NCBI GenBank assembly: GCA_900073065.1
Contig: FJOG01000015.1
Location: 1,205,781 to 1,222,774, forward strand
DNA length: 16,994 bases
Source of the DNA: Phialocephala subalpina
Taxonomy: Eukaryota; Ascomycota; Leotiomycetes; Helotiales; Mollisiaceae
Reading direction: 5' to 3'
The notes under the pieces were generated by a model. It was not told the origin of the DNA and made no database searches. It saw only the letters and a program-made list of their open reading frames with translations. The position numbers were made by a program, and so were the translations under genes. Positions 7,517 to 16,667 of this stretch are shown here, piece by piece. Numbering within the stretch: the stretch's first letter is position 1; each line of letters begins with the position of its first letter.

Positions 7517-9982
7517 ATGATACCGGTATGTTCTCTAGCCATTTACACACGTCACTACTGACACAATATGTAGACTCGACTCGGTCTACAAGGCCTGCGG
7601 GTCCGACCATCTCAAAATCTCCTCCCTCTTCGTGCCCCTCGATCAACCGTCCGAGCATTCACAGCCACAGCACAGCGATTCCAGGATGTCTTCCACGCCC
7701 AAACCACCGATCCTTCCTCCTCTGCTGTCCTCAATTCCCTCAAGACTCCTGCTCGAATACCACAAACCTTGACCGAGAAGATTGTGCAGAGCTATTCCCT
7801 CGGCCTGCCAGAAGGCAAGGTCGTGAAGTCTGGGGACTATGTCACTCTCTCGCCATATCACTGTATGACCCACGACAACTCGTGGCCGGTTGCTCTGAAG
7901 TTCATGTCCATCGGTGCCAGCAAGATCCACGACCCGAAGCAGATTGTTATGACTCTCGACCACGATGTGCAGAACAAGAGCGAGACCAACCTCAAGAAGT
8001 ACAGGCAGATTGAGGAGTTTGCCAAAAAGCAGGGAGTGGATTTCTACCCAGCAGGCAGAGGAATTGGACATCAGATCATGGTCGAAGAGGGCTATGCATG
8101 GCCAGGAACAATGACGGTTGCGAGTGACTCCCATAGCAACATGTATGGAGGAGTGGGATCCCTAGGCACTGCGATGGTCAGGACAGATGCTGCGAGTATA
8201 TGGGCTACCGGCAAAACATGGTGGCAGATTCCACCCATTGCGAAAGTCACATTCACAGGCGTTCTGCCAAAGGGTGTTACAGGCAAGGATGTGATCGTGG
8301 CCCTGTGTGGACTTTTCAACAATGATGAGGTCCTGAATCATGCAATCGAATTTACCGGCTCGGAACAGACAATGAGAAGCCTGCCAGTGGACGACCGACT
8401 TGCGATTGCGAATATGACGACCGAGTGGGGAGCGTTGACAGGGTTGTTCCCTATTGATGGGATGCTGCAGGCTTGGCTGAGGGCGAAGGCTACAACTTCT
8501 GCATTGTTTGATGGGAAGGATGTTGAGTCGCGGTTCACGCATGCGCGGATTGACGATTTGATTCAGAACCAGTTGGAGGCGGACAAAGGAGCTACATACG
8601 CCAAGTCGTTGTACCTGAACCTTTCGACCCTTTCTCCCTATGTTTCGGGACCCAACTCCGTCAAGGTCGCTACACCCTTGAGGGATCTGGAAGCGAAGAA
8701 CATCAAGTTGAACAAGGCATATCTGGTGTCGTGCACGAATTCGAGAGCCTCTGACCTCGCGGCTGCGGCCAAGGTCTTTAAGGAAGCTGCCAAGGATGGA
8801 ACACCAGCGAAGATTGCACCAGGAGTCGAATTCTACATCGCAGCTGCATCGATACCCGAACAAGAGGCTGCAGAGGATGCCGGCGACTGGCAAGCTCTCC
8901 TCGATGCAGGAGCCAAGCCATTGCCCGCTGGCTGCGGTCCTTGCATTGGTCTAGGAACTGGATTGCTGGAACCAGGAGAGGTTGGCATCAGTGCAAGCAA
9001 CAGAAATTTCAAGGGTAGAATGGGATCACCAGATGCGAAGGCATACCTCGCAAGTCCAGAAGTTGTTGCTGCCAGCGCACTGAGTGGAAAGATCAGTGGG
9101 CCAGGATGGTACGAGAGGCCTGTCGGAGTTGAGAAGGTCGTTCTCGGTGAAGGCAATGGTATCCCAGAGGAGGACAGAGCTATGAGTGTTGAAGAGGCTC
9201 TCGACAGGCTAATCGCACAAGCAGACTCTATCATAGAGTCCGCAGAGGAGAAATTGCTGGGCGAGTCCGCGGCCAAGGAAGAACCCGGGGATGAACAATT
9301 GACTGCTATTCTCCCAGGTTTCCCAGAAAAGGTCGAAGGAGAGATCGTGTTCTGCGATGCAGACAACATCAACACCGACGGTATCTACCCTGGAAAATAC
9401 ACCTACCAGGACAACGTATCAGTCGAGAAGATGGCAGAAGTGTGCATGGAGAACTACGACCCTGCTTTCGGCTCAATTGCTCGAGAGGGTGATATTCTCG
9501 TCTCTGGCTTCAACTTCGGATGCGGTAGCTCCAGAGAGCAGGCGGCGACCGCTATTCTTGCCAAAAAGATTCCACTAGTCGTGTCTGGCAGTTTCGGAAA
9601 CATTTTCGCGAGAAACAGTATCAACAATGCATTGATGGGAGTTGAGGTCCCTCGATTGGTTCAAAGACTGCGAGAGCATTTCGCCAGCAAGGATGTTAAG
9701 GAGAAGACGGATGTGAAGGAACCATCGCAGAATAAGAATAGCTTGGATAGTCCGCCGCCGGCTCAACAGGCTAGCCCGGTAGAGGAGAAGATGTTGACGA
9801 GGAGAACGGGATGGAAGTTCGTGTGGGATGTGAGGAGGAGCAAGGTCATTATCACCGAAGGTGAAGGAGGAGAGACATGGAGTCAGAAGGTAGGCGAGCT
9901 TCCTCCAAATGTGCAGGAGATTATTGCGAGAGGAGGTTTGGAGAAATGGGTAAAAGCCGAGATTGGGGAGGCTTCGGCGTAG
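7517..9982 (+). CDS. lys4: Homoaconitase, mitochondrial precursor (lysine biosynthesis)
   Basis: Aconitase-family enzyme (EC 4.2.1.36) of the alpha-aminoadipate lysine pathway. It interconverts cis-homoaconitate and homoisocitrate in the mitochondrial matrix; in some fungi aconitase itself does the first dehydration. Exons 7517-7525 and 7574-9982 give 805 residues. The intron at 7526-7573 has donor GTATGT, branch CTGAC at 7558-7562 and acceptor TAG. Exon 1 encodes only Met-Ile-Pro. The spliced N-terminus is rich in Arg, Ser and Leu and lacks acidic residues over about 35 positions, as expected for a matrix presequence. The body begins near LTEKIVQ. The iron-sulfur ligand cysteines are C390 (SCTNSRASD), C457 and C460 ([11 protein letters not shown]). 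The swivel domain follows residue 575, with [16 protein letters not shown] hydrophilic insertion at about 706-742 and the tail beyond it resemble other fungal homologues. A 737-residue reading from 7769 would start at TTG (LTEK) and lose the presequence. Homoaconitase is preferred over aconitase from the sequence around [20 protein letters not shown] and the overall similarity I recognise. The other name in use is lysF. Confidence 0.93.
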
Positions 9983-10482
9983 GATATGTTTGGATGAAAT
10001 GTAGAATATGATCAAAATAACACAAAAGATACCAGGCCTCGTCGGAGATTTGATCGGAGACGCCAACCTCCGGACTATCACTGCAATCAGCTGCCAGACG
10101 ATCCGGACACGTCTTGGCCGTGCTTTCCTCCTTCAGACCCCGCCTGAGATTCGAGAAAATTTGATATATTACAACGTGGGATCAAGGAATTGTTTTGGAT
10201 TTGGTGCAAGGTACCGTCAAGTCTAGTCGCCTTTAGAGATCATTGGGGATTCTTGTACTGCATATGTTCCCGCCGTCTTAGGTTACAGCTGGGTCACACG
10301 ATTCACACGAAGCCACAATGATGCTTACATTTCTAGAAGATCAGATAACCCGCGAATACTCGATTGCGTAAATACTGTAAGACCTCGAAGGCAGTAACAG
10401 CACCGCTAATCCATCATTATCAGATCCCAGAGCGTTGAACACATCGAGTTCTCCCTCGTGACCTGTCTCCAGCTCTCATACG

Positions 10483-10764
10483 ATGAATTGTTCTGCAGAT
10501 ATGGGCCCAGAGAAGGAGGGTCTGAGGTTATTTCCTGTCAAGCTGACGCACATGTATGCTCACAGACGGCCCTGGTTCGTAGTGCTAGAAGGGAGCATCG
10601 AGAATGGAGAACTTTATGTCCAAGACTTGCAAGCTCATGTTCTTGTAGACATACTCCGAGAGAGGGTGCCCGATCAAATCAGGTACCAACTTCACGTCTC
10701 CTCGAACTTGAACATGCGACGAGTCATAACATGGCAATCTGATTACAGGGTTCAACGATCCTAG
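10483..10764 (+). CDS. Doubtful small ORF, 93 aa
   Basis: An ATG-started frame of 93 residues (MNCSADMGPEKEGLRLFPVK...) lies alone in the spacer before the GPI-protein gene. The middle part, with KLTHMYAHRRPWFVVLEG, has a believable mix of hydrophobic and charged residues. I recognise no family, signal peptide or membrane segment. Frames of this length arise by chance in 1.1 kb, and there is no obvious promoter or intron. Treat it as hypothetical; it could also be an exon of a decayed gene. Confidence 0.2.
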   Translation: MNCSADMGPEKEGLRLFPVKLTHMYAHRRPWFVVLEGSIENGELYVQDLQAHVLVDILRERVPDQIRYQLHVSSNLNMRRVITWQSDYRVQRS

Positions 10765-10937
10765 ATCATTCTGACATCGCCATGCATGCAAATAAAAACC
10801 TCCCCATGAACCTGCTTCTCTCTTTCTTAAGTGGGCGATTGCGTTTTCTCTCCTCGCGAACTTCACGACGAAGAGGGAAGGCACCCATCGGTCCCCAAAC
10901 CACCAGCTTTGCTCTTTCCTCATCGACCCTGAACGCT

Positions 10938-10990
10938 TGATAAAAGCCCTTTCCTCCAAACTTCTGTTTTCTTCTTCCTTCATCTTCATT
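10938..10990 (+). promoter_or_regulatory. Core promoter of the GPI-protein gene (TATA-like plus CT tract)
   Basis: TGATAAAAG at 10938-10946 is followed by a pyrimidine-rich tract to about 10990 and then by a CATCAACA tandem before the ATG at 11099. In filamentous ascomycetes a TATA-like element followed by a CT-rich tract commonly marks transcription start in well-expressed genes. No start site can be proven from sequence. Confidence 0.45.
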
Positions 10991-11098
10991 CATCAACACA
11001 TCAACACATCAACGACAGCTTTTGGTTCTCTTGCACTTCTCCAACCACAAAGCTTCATCCCATCAACACTTCTTGATTGGTATTTGAATACCGCAAGC

Positions 11099-12592
11099 AT
11101 GTTTTTCAAAACTCTTGTCTTCGCGGCCGTCGTCGGCACTGCCATCGCTCAACGTCCCTCAAACACCTCCATCTGCGACTACTATACCACGGCTCTGTTG
11201 AAGAACAACACTGCCGCGAACCAGAAAACTCTGTTGACTCTTGTCGTCAACACTGCTGTCATCGGTAACTGTGTGTCTCTCTCCTTCCATTTGAGGTCCT
11301 CAACTAACGCGTCCAGACACTCAACCAAACGTCGGTGTCAGCGTGCCAGGCATCCTCGCCCCAGGACAAGTCAATAGTGTCGCCGTCAACCTCCTCCCAT
11401 ACTTCAATGGCGAACTTGCTTCTACAAACACTGGTGGTTCTGTCGGTCACTCTGTCAACTTCCTTGACGGTGGCGGAGCTGCTCCTCTCATGAAGAACCT
11501 TCCTGCCAATAACCCGGGCTCTGCTCAATAGTATGTTGTCTGCCACCATCCGATAATCCTTTCTGACAGTCTACAGTACCCTTTTGACTCACTTGTACGA
11601 GTACTTTGGTGTTCTCCTTGGGTGCTCTATGCAAGGTGGTGCTGATTACCCTGCCTACTCTGGCCATGGCTCTCAATACAATGTCCACAAGTATTTGCTC
11701 TCGTCTGCGTGACGTTGACCTTTTGCTGACAACTTGTTTCAGGTTCATGGATCTTTCTTACGCAGAGGTCACCTGGTTCATCGACCAAGTTGCCCTGTCC
11801 GCCATGTCCTTTGGTGTCGCCAAGGATGATCTCGCCGTCGTCGGAACTGCTCTCAACTCCTTCTTCAACTACCGATGTGCTCTTCCAATGGTGGTCGTTT
11901 CTGCCCAAGGTCCTCAACTTCAGAGCATCTGCATTGACTCGACCTGCCCTATTTCACCAAATGGAACATGCTCCAGCTACCAAGCAGCCATGAAGCCAGC
12001 TCTTGCCAACACCACCCTTTCCACCACAAACTCCACTGTTGGTCCTTACGCTAATGGCTCTTGCATTGCTGGCAGCTCCTGCTCTTCTTGCACATACATC
12101 AATGGTGTCTCTTCATGCACAGGTGGCTCGTGTAATGCTGGCAGCTCCAGTTCCTCCGGTGGGTCGTCTTCTGGTACCTCCTCAAACGGTGGCGCTGGTT
12201 CTCCCCCAGGCTCTGGTTCGTCATCAAGCTCCAGCTCATCTGCCGGTGGTTCGTCTCAAGGCCCCGCTTCCTCGGGCTCTGGGTCTTCGTCCGACAACTC
12301 TGGTTCTTCAACTGGCTCCAATACTCCATGCCACGGAGGTAATTCTGGCTCTTCTGCTGGCTCGTCTTCTGCTGGCTCCACTGCCAGTACTAACGGTGCA
12401 AACAACGGTGCAAATGGCGCTGCAGGTGGTGCAAGTGGTGCGGGATCCTCTTCTTCTGGTGGCTCCGCTGGCGGTGCTGGTTCTGGCTCGTCAAGTAGCT
12501 ACACACCTGCAACTGTCGCCACGGCTGGTGCTGACACTGTTGGCATGAGCTTCGCTGCTATCGCTGGTGGTTTTGCTGCTCTTCTCTTGTAA
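11099..12592 (+). CDS. Secreted GPI-anchored Ser/Gly-rich surface protein, four exons
   Basis: Exons 11099-11270, 11317-11530, 11577-11690 and 11743-12592 give 449 residues. All three introns have a CTAAC or CTGAC branch site (11304-11308, 11563-11567, 11726-11730) and an AG acceptor. Residues 1-17 (MFFKTLVFAAVVGTAIA) are a signal peptide. About 18-290 form a cysteine-containing extracellular domain with NFLDGGGAAPLMKN, HLYEYFGVLLGC and HKFMDLSYAEVTWFID. About 293-430 are Ser/Gly/Ala-rich linker, and the C-terminus ends in a hydrophobic run (VGMSFAAIAGGFAALLL), the usual GPI signal layout. Several N-X-S/T sites are present. I recall similar uncharacterised proteins across Pezizomycotina but no named function. 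The first donor is ambiguous: GTGTGT at 11271 (chosen, reads VIGNYTQPN) or GTAACT at 11265 (two codons shorter, same frame). The in-frame extension upstream to 10937 starts at TTG, so 11099 is the first ATG. Likely at plasma membrane or wall; role unknown. Confidence 0.85.
12142..12500 (+). repeat. Low-complexity Ser/Gly/Ala-coding linker
   Basis: The last exon of the GPI-protein gene contains degenerate GGY/TCN/GCT codon runs such as GSSSSSGGSSSG and GANNGANGAAGGASGAG. This is a typical flexible, probably O-mannosylated stalk between an extracellular domain and a GPI anchor. Such tracts expand and shrink readily, so strain length differences are likely. Confidence 0.7.
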
Positions 12593-12915
12593 GCATTGAG
12601 ATGGAGGAATGTGGCGTTCTCTGTATATAATATTGTGTGATGCACCTGCGGCTCATCGATATCGGGTGATGCACTTTTGGTTAGGAGCGCTTGTTTTGGG
12701 TGGACGAGAAAAACGGTGTCAAGGGTACAATAACGATACCAAGAGTAATTCATAATGTTTCATTACGAACCCTGTCCCACATTGTGATGCAAAAAGACAT
12801 GGTTACCATCTCATCGTTGCTTCGTGCCAGCTCTTTTTCCATTACATTCCCTCCTCTTCATCATCCCATCCAACGTCTCTCTCAACAGAGTCCAACACCT
12901 CTAAGCCCGGTTATG
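12593..12915. other. Convergent 3' intergenic gap
   Basis: These 323 bases lie between the stop of the GPI-protein gene (plus) and the stop of the carboxypeptidase gene (minus), so they hold both 3' untranslated regions and polyadenylation sites. No clear polyadenylation hexamer, repeat or frame stands out. Confidence 0.6.
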
Positions 12916-14758
12916 TCATGTGGGAGAGATCGCCTCGCCCTTCATCGTCTGCTTGAAGACCTGCAAACTCAACTCGGGCTCCCAAGCAGGGACTTCGTGT
13001 CCGGAGTTGAAGACTCGTAGCCAGGAGAGGTTGTCTGCTGTTTTATATGTTCCTGTTCATAGGCCAGTTAGCGATTTGAAAGTGAAGGGGTGGAGGAGGA
13101 GGCGAAAGGGCTGTAGGCAAAATTTGAGGTAAAGAGGGCGATTTTGCCCGGGCGACATGTTGGCGGGCAAAACAAGCTTTGAATCTAATTATCTCGCTCA
13201 CAGAGTTTGCCCTCTGATTTTGCCCAGCCAACTTCTCAAAAAGCAGATCGAGACCAAACGAAAAAGAACGTACCTTTCACGACACCACCAACAGTGAAGT
13301 TCTCTACAGGTGTATCTCGGAAGGCGTCAGAGCTGGAGTAGTCGATGGCGTTCACGGAAGCGTAGCCGCCGAACCAGTCGCAGACTGAGTCTGCGTCGCC
13401 GGCCCAGATTAGGACGGAGATTCCGGATTGGACGACGCGGGAGAGGGTGGGGAGGAAGGATCGCATGTCTGTTTTGTTCTTGTCAGCCACCTATTTCCGG
13501 TTCTAACGGGGAGAGGGGGAACGTACCATCAGCGAAATTCCCAAACAGATTCCCCACAGCATCCGAACAAGAAGAATAGTTTGCTCTCGCGCCAATCTTC
13601 TTCACTATATCGGGCCGACGAAGGTACTTCCCGTACGTATCAGGCGGGAAGTTCGCTGTATCCGATTGCGTGATGTCGTAGTAATCGTAATTGGTAGGGT
13701 AGTAGGCGGCGAAGCTGTTGTCGACGGTGCTGCATGCGAGGCGGGCGGCTTGACAGTCTGCTGTGTCGTCGGTGGTGGATGTGCAGTTCTTGAGTGCGGG
13801 CAGGCAGAACTTGGTGTAATTTGCCATGTAGGCATTGGCGACGGTGGAGTTGATTAGCGGGTAGTGGGAGTTGTTGACGCTGAAGGAGATGTATTCTCTT
13901 TCTTGGATGGTGGCATCGTACCAGCTGTTTTGTGTTAGTTTCATTGAGGGGAATAGGTCAAAAGGAAGGAGGCGAGGTACCCGTTGTTGATGCCTAGTGC
14001 GACGAGATTGATCTCTTCTGCATCTAGATCTCCACCATCGATTGCATCGTTCTGCTGCTGGATGTAATCCGCAAATTCCGGCCCGTAATGTCCACCATAC
14101 GATTCCGTGAAGAGCCCAAAATCGCGACTTTTATACTGTGGGAACTGAGCAAAGAACGCCTGTAACAATGTCCACACGAATGGTGCCGCAAACACAGTGC
14201 TATTGACTGTATCCGTTCCGTATGAGAAGCCGGTTCCGATGGGTTGATCAACGTACAGCATGTTAGCGTATTCGTTCCAGGAATGTGGATTTAAAGAGGG
14301 ATCCGTGGCGTTGGGATTGCCGTTGAATGTGCAAGGGCCGTTTTCTTGGAACAGACCGATCATGGAGGAACAGCCGGGTCCGCCGTTGACCCAGAGTGCG
14401 AGGGGAGCGGAGTGAGGATGGTGGCGGGCTTCGAAAAACCAGAACCACATGCTCATGTTTTCTGGAGATTTTGTTAGCTTGGGTCTACGATCTGGGGATG
14501 GGAGAACTTACGTCCAACAGAGAAGTAGCCAGAGTATTGATTTACCCCTGGAGTTGTTTCGCAGACTCCCGAGTTCGTGACGAAGTCAATTGATGCTCCT
14601 GTCGATTCGTGCTCGAAGATGGTGTGTGAGACTCCATCGCGTACTTCAATTGATCGTTTTCCAACTGATCGTTTCGAAACAGGATTTCCGAACACTACTG
14701 ATGAGAATGCAAGTAATGTCGTCGCCAAAGCGAAGATTTGCGGTATTTGAACGAGCAT
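12916..14758 (-). CDS. Secreted serine carboxypeptidase, peptidase family S10
   Basis: Five exons on the minus strand, in order 14758-14512, 14461-13981, 13924-13527, 13468-13274 and 13052-12916, give 485 residues. All junctions keep frame, with donors GTAAGT, GTACCT, GTACGT and GTACGT and AG acceptors. The catalytic triad is complete: Ser203 in [11 protein letters not shown], Asp402 in [10 protein letters not shown] and His459 in [11 protein letters not shown]. The oxyanion-hole and substrate-binding region reads [11 protein letters not shown]. Residues 1-24 are a signal peptide, followed by dibasic KR sites (VSKR, VGKR) suited to Kex2 processing of a short propeptide. About ten N-glycosylation sequons support secretion or vacuolar delivery. 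Family members remove C-terminal residues from peptides at acid pH. The catalytic His lies in the short last exon, reached only through a 221-nt intron, so models that stop near 13236-13270 would miss it. The exact S10 subtype is not decided. Confidence 0.92.
13053..13273 (-). other. Long structured last intron of the carboxypeptidase gene
   Basis: Donor GTACGT (minus, from 13273) and acceptor AACAG ending at 13053, with a CTAAC branch just upstream, bound a 221-nt intron; the other introns of this gene are 50-58 nt. It contains GGCAAAAT at 13116-13123, GATTTTGCCC at 13140-13149 and 13216-13225, GGGCAAAAC at 13165-13173 and TTTGCCC at 13206-13212. Bases 13142-13150 and 13164-13172 form a perfect nine-base-pair inverted repeat around a 13-base loop, and AGAGGGC (13133-13139) pairs with GCCCTCT (13210-13216). 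Origin and function are unknown. Confidence 0.7.
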
Positions 14759-15016
14759 TGTGAACCTTTTTTCGTCAATCGTTCAATTGAATTGTTGACT
14801 TGATCTGGTTTGGCGGAATTTGATATCCAAGATCGATCTCTTTCAGCCAGCCTTGCTATTCAGCCTCGAATTGGGAATCGTGCGATCCTTTCAATTTTCA
14901 CGGACTTGCGGACTCGCGCGGTCGAGCATCAAAGGCCTATTCAACTCCTATTCGGGAAGAATTTCGTGGATTGTGCGATGAAGAAATTTGAACGATCGAG
15001 ATAAAGAAAAAATAAA

Positions 15017-15023
15017 ATTTATA
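15017..15023 (-). promoter_or_regulatory. TATA-like element, carboxypeptidase side
   Basis: Read on the minus strand this is TATAAAT, about 260 bases upstream of the carboxypeptidase ATG. The match is good but the distance implies a fairly long 5' untranslated region, and AT-rich words of this size occur by chance. Confidence 0.3.
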
Positions 15024-16305
15024 CTCCCTCGTCACCGCCCCGAATGTGAGCTGATCGAAATTCATCCCTTGAATTGGCAATTCACTCAACCTTCCGGCAA
15101 AGCTGACCCCGCCCCCGCATTGCTACTTGACTACATATGATGGACAGTGTACCAAGAAACTTTGTTCGCATGGTAGCCTGGAATATGGCGAGCAATTCGC
15201 GATGATTTGCTTCTCACATGCGAAACAATCTGGGAAAATAGGCGATGATTCGTTGCTGCATTTCGAACTGATCTGGAAGGAGAAGGTCGATATGCTGTCA
15301 TAAGGCACCAGAATATCTACGATTGCGGATCAGTCATGGGAATGCTGAGAGTGTGGGGGATGACAGGGAAGCTTCGTAAATACCCGGGAGCCTAGAAAGT
15401 GCCGCATACCTAGGAGAAATGGGAGTACAGGGAGATTGATGAAGCTGATATTGTCATTGTTATCGCCATTCAGTCAGGTCATGACGTCTTCGTATTCAGC
15501 GACCGCGATCTCAGAGGGGAAGCTGAAAGGAAGATGGCGAGAAGATTGCCAAGGCGTGCCTGGTTTGGAGTTGGAGAGAATGCCATGCTTGTTAAGGTGT
15601 GATGTTAAACGAAGGATGTTGAAGTTCAGGGATGCCAAGCTCACTGCCGGGAGATAGTAAGCACTACTGGTCCAGAAAGGGAACAGCGTCTTGACATCGC
15701 TTATCCCTTTTCGAAGTCTGTGAATCTCCAACTTCCTCGTTTTGTTCAGAACATCATCGCTGTTTATCAACAACTTTATAAGTATTGAATAAATGAAACC
15801 TTCAGAGCTAGACCAGCCATGCTGAGCCGTGGAGTCAACCACAAGGAGAAGTTGAAATGTGATTATCACGTGCCATGCACAAGGCCCGGAGGCTGCATTT
15901 GTTTCTTTGTTTGTTTTCGTCCTATCATTACGATGGCTTTGAGACGAGTATCTGATTTGTCTTTGACAACCAGAATAAGATTAGATCTGTTCAGCCTCGT
16001 GGTGTGATGTAACGTCTTCGATTTCCTTTTGAGTTGCCGAGTGAATCGTCCGTACGCGTTTGTGCAACGTTTAGGAGGACAGATTATGACGATCGGAAGT
16101 TGAAATCGACCGAGAGACTTCAGACGACGTCGGGAAGAAATTTTCGAGTCCCCGTCACCTTCTCTTGACACAAACAGAGTCCTCATCGTCTTCGAGCGCG
16201 CGTTCGTTCTCTCAGATCGCCGTCAGCCATTGCAACACGCCTCCTTCAAGATCCAAAGAACCTTCGAATCTCAATAGTCGACACAAAAAACAACATCTCA
16301 GCGCC

Positions 16306-16311
16306 CACGTG
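16306..16311 (+). promoter_or_regulatory. CACGTG E-box before the CYSTM-like gene
   Basis: The palindrome CACGTG lies 59 bases before the CYSTM-like ATG, and a second copy is at 15867-15872. Fungal basic helix-loop-helix factors (Pho4, Cbf1 and SREBP types) bind this core. The site may fall inside the 5' untranslated region, so a regulatory role is a guess. Confidence 0.25.
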
Positions 16312-16370
16312 AGCACATCTCCTCCACGAACTCGAACGCCTCCACTTCGAAACCCCTCAAAGAAGCCAAA

Positions 16371-16667
16371 ATGGCAAAAGGCGAAGACCCTCCACCACCA
16401 GCCTACACACCACCTCAAAACCTCTCTTTCCAACCCGGCCCTGGTCTTGCAACCTACACCAACGACCATCCCCTCCAACAACAACCATACACCACAACCA
16501 CCCCGAACCAAGAAGCTCAACCTTCGTATCAACAAGATGTCGGTCCGGTTGAGGAGACGAGGATCATTGTGGTGGAGGATCGACCTGCGTCGGGAGGGGA
16601 TTTGTGTCTAGGATGTTGTGCTGGGTGCGCGGCGGCTTGCTGTTGTTGTGGTTGTGTTGTTATGTGA
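16371..16667 (+). CDS. Small Pro/Gln-rich protein with C-terminal cysteine cluster (CYSTM-like)
   Basis: A single exon of 98 residues whose ATG sits in a strong context (CCAAAATGG). The N-terminal two thirds are hydrophilic and rich in Pro, Gln and Thr, starting MAKGEDPPPPAYTPP. The C-terminus (DLCLGCCAGCAAACCCCGCVVM) has nine cysteines in its last 22 residues. This layout matches CYSTM (cysteine-rich transmembrane module) proteins: small tail-anchored or palmitoylated membrane proteins, often stress-linked in fungi and plants. PPAY at about residues 9-12 is a PPxY motif, the ligand for WW domains such as those of Rsp5/Nedd4 ubiquitin ligases. The cysteine run is longer and less hydrophobic than in many CYSTM proteins, so palmitoylation rather than a true membrane span is possible. 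Family call moderate, function inferred. Confidence 0.75.
   Translation: MAKGEDPPPPAYTPPQNLSFQPGPGLATYTNDHPLQQQPYTTTTPNQEAQPSYQQDVGPVEETRIIVVEDRPASGGDLCLGCCAGCAAACCCCGCVVM

Larger units (their letters stand above)
9983..11098. other. 1.1-kb intergenic region
   Basis: This stretch holds the 3' flank of the homoaconitase gene and the promoter of the GPI-protein gene. A doubtful 93-codon frame at 10483-10764 is listed separately. Near the right end are a TATA-like word and a pyrimidine-rich tract. I see no RNA gene or repeat. Confidence 0.5.
14759..16370. other. 1.6-kb divergent intergenic region
   Basis: This is the shared upstream region of the carboxypeptidase (minus) and CYSTM-like (plus) genes. 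Open frames here are short, several start at non-ATG codons, and none resembles a known protein. Two CACGTG palindromes occur at 15867-15872 and 16306-16311, and a TATA-like word faces the carboxypeptidase gene. The region is long for two fungal promoters and could hide a non-coding transcript, but I see no direct sign of one. Confidence 0.5.

Noticed and set aside
7769..9982. Homoaconitase beginning at LTEKIVQ
   Set aside because: The first codon is TTG and the frame is open upstream to the splice acceptor at 7573; a spliced ATG gives a proper mitochondrial leader.
10937..11098. In-frame N-terminal extension of the GPI protein
   Set aside because: It begins at TTG rather than ATG and would place the signal peptide internally; it overlaps the TATA-like word and CT tract.
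12003..12548. 181-codon plus-strand frame rich in Ala, Leu and Pro
   Set aside because: It is a frame shift of the Ser/Gly/Ala-coding linker of the GPI-protein gene, where codon bias keeps all frames open.
13483..13944. Carboxypeptidase as several separate short genes
   Set aside because: The pieces join in phase through introns with proper donor, branch and acceptor signals and together restore the S10 triad.
15474..15869. 131-codon minus-strand frame
   Set aside because: It starts at GTG, matches no family I know, and lies in a divergent spacer where chance frames are expected.
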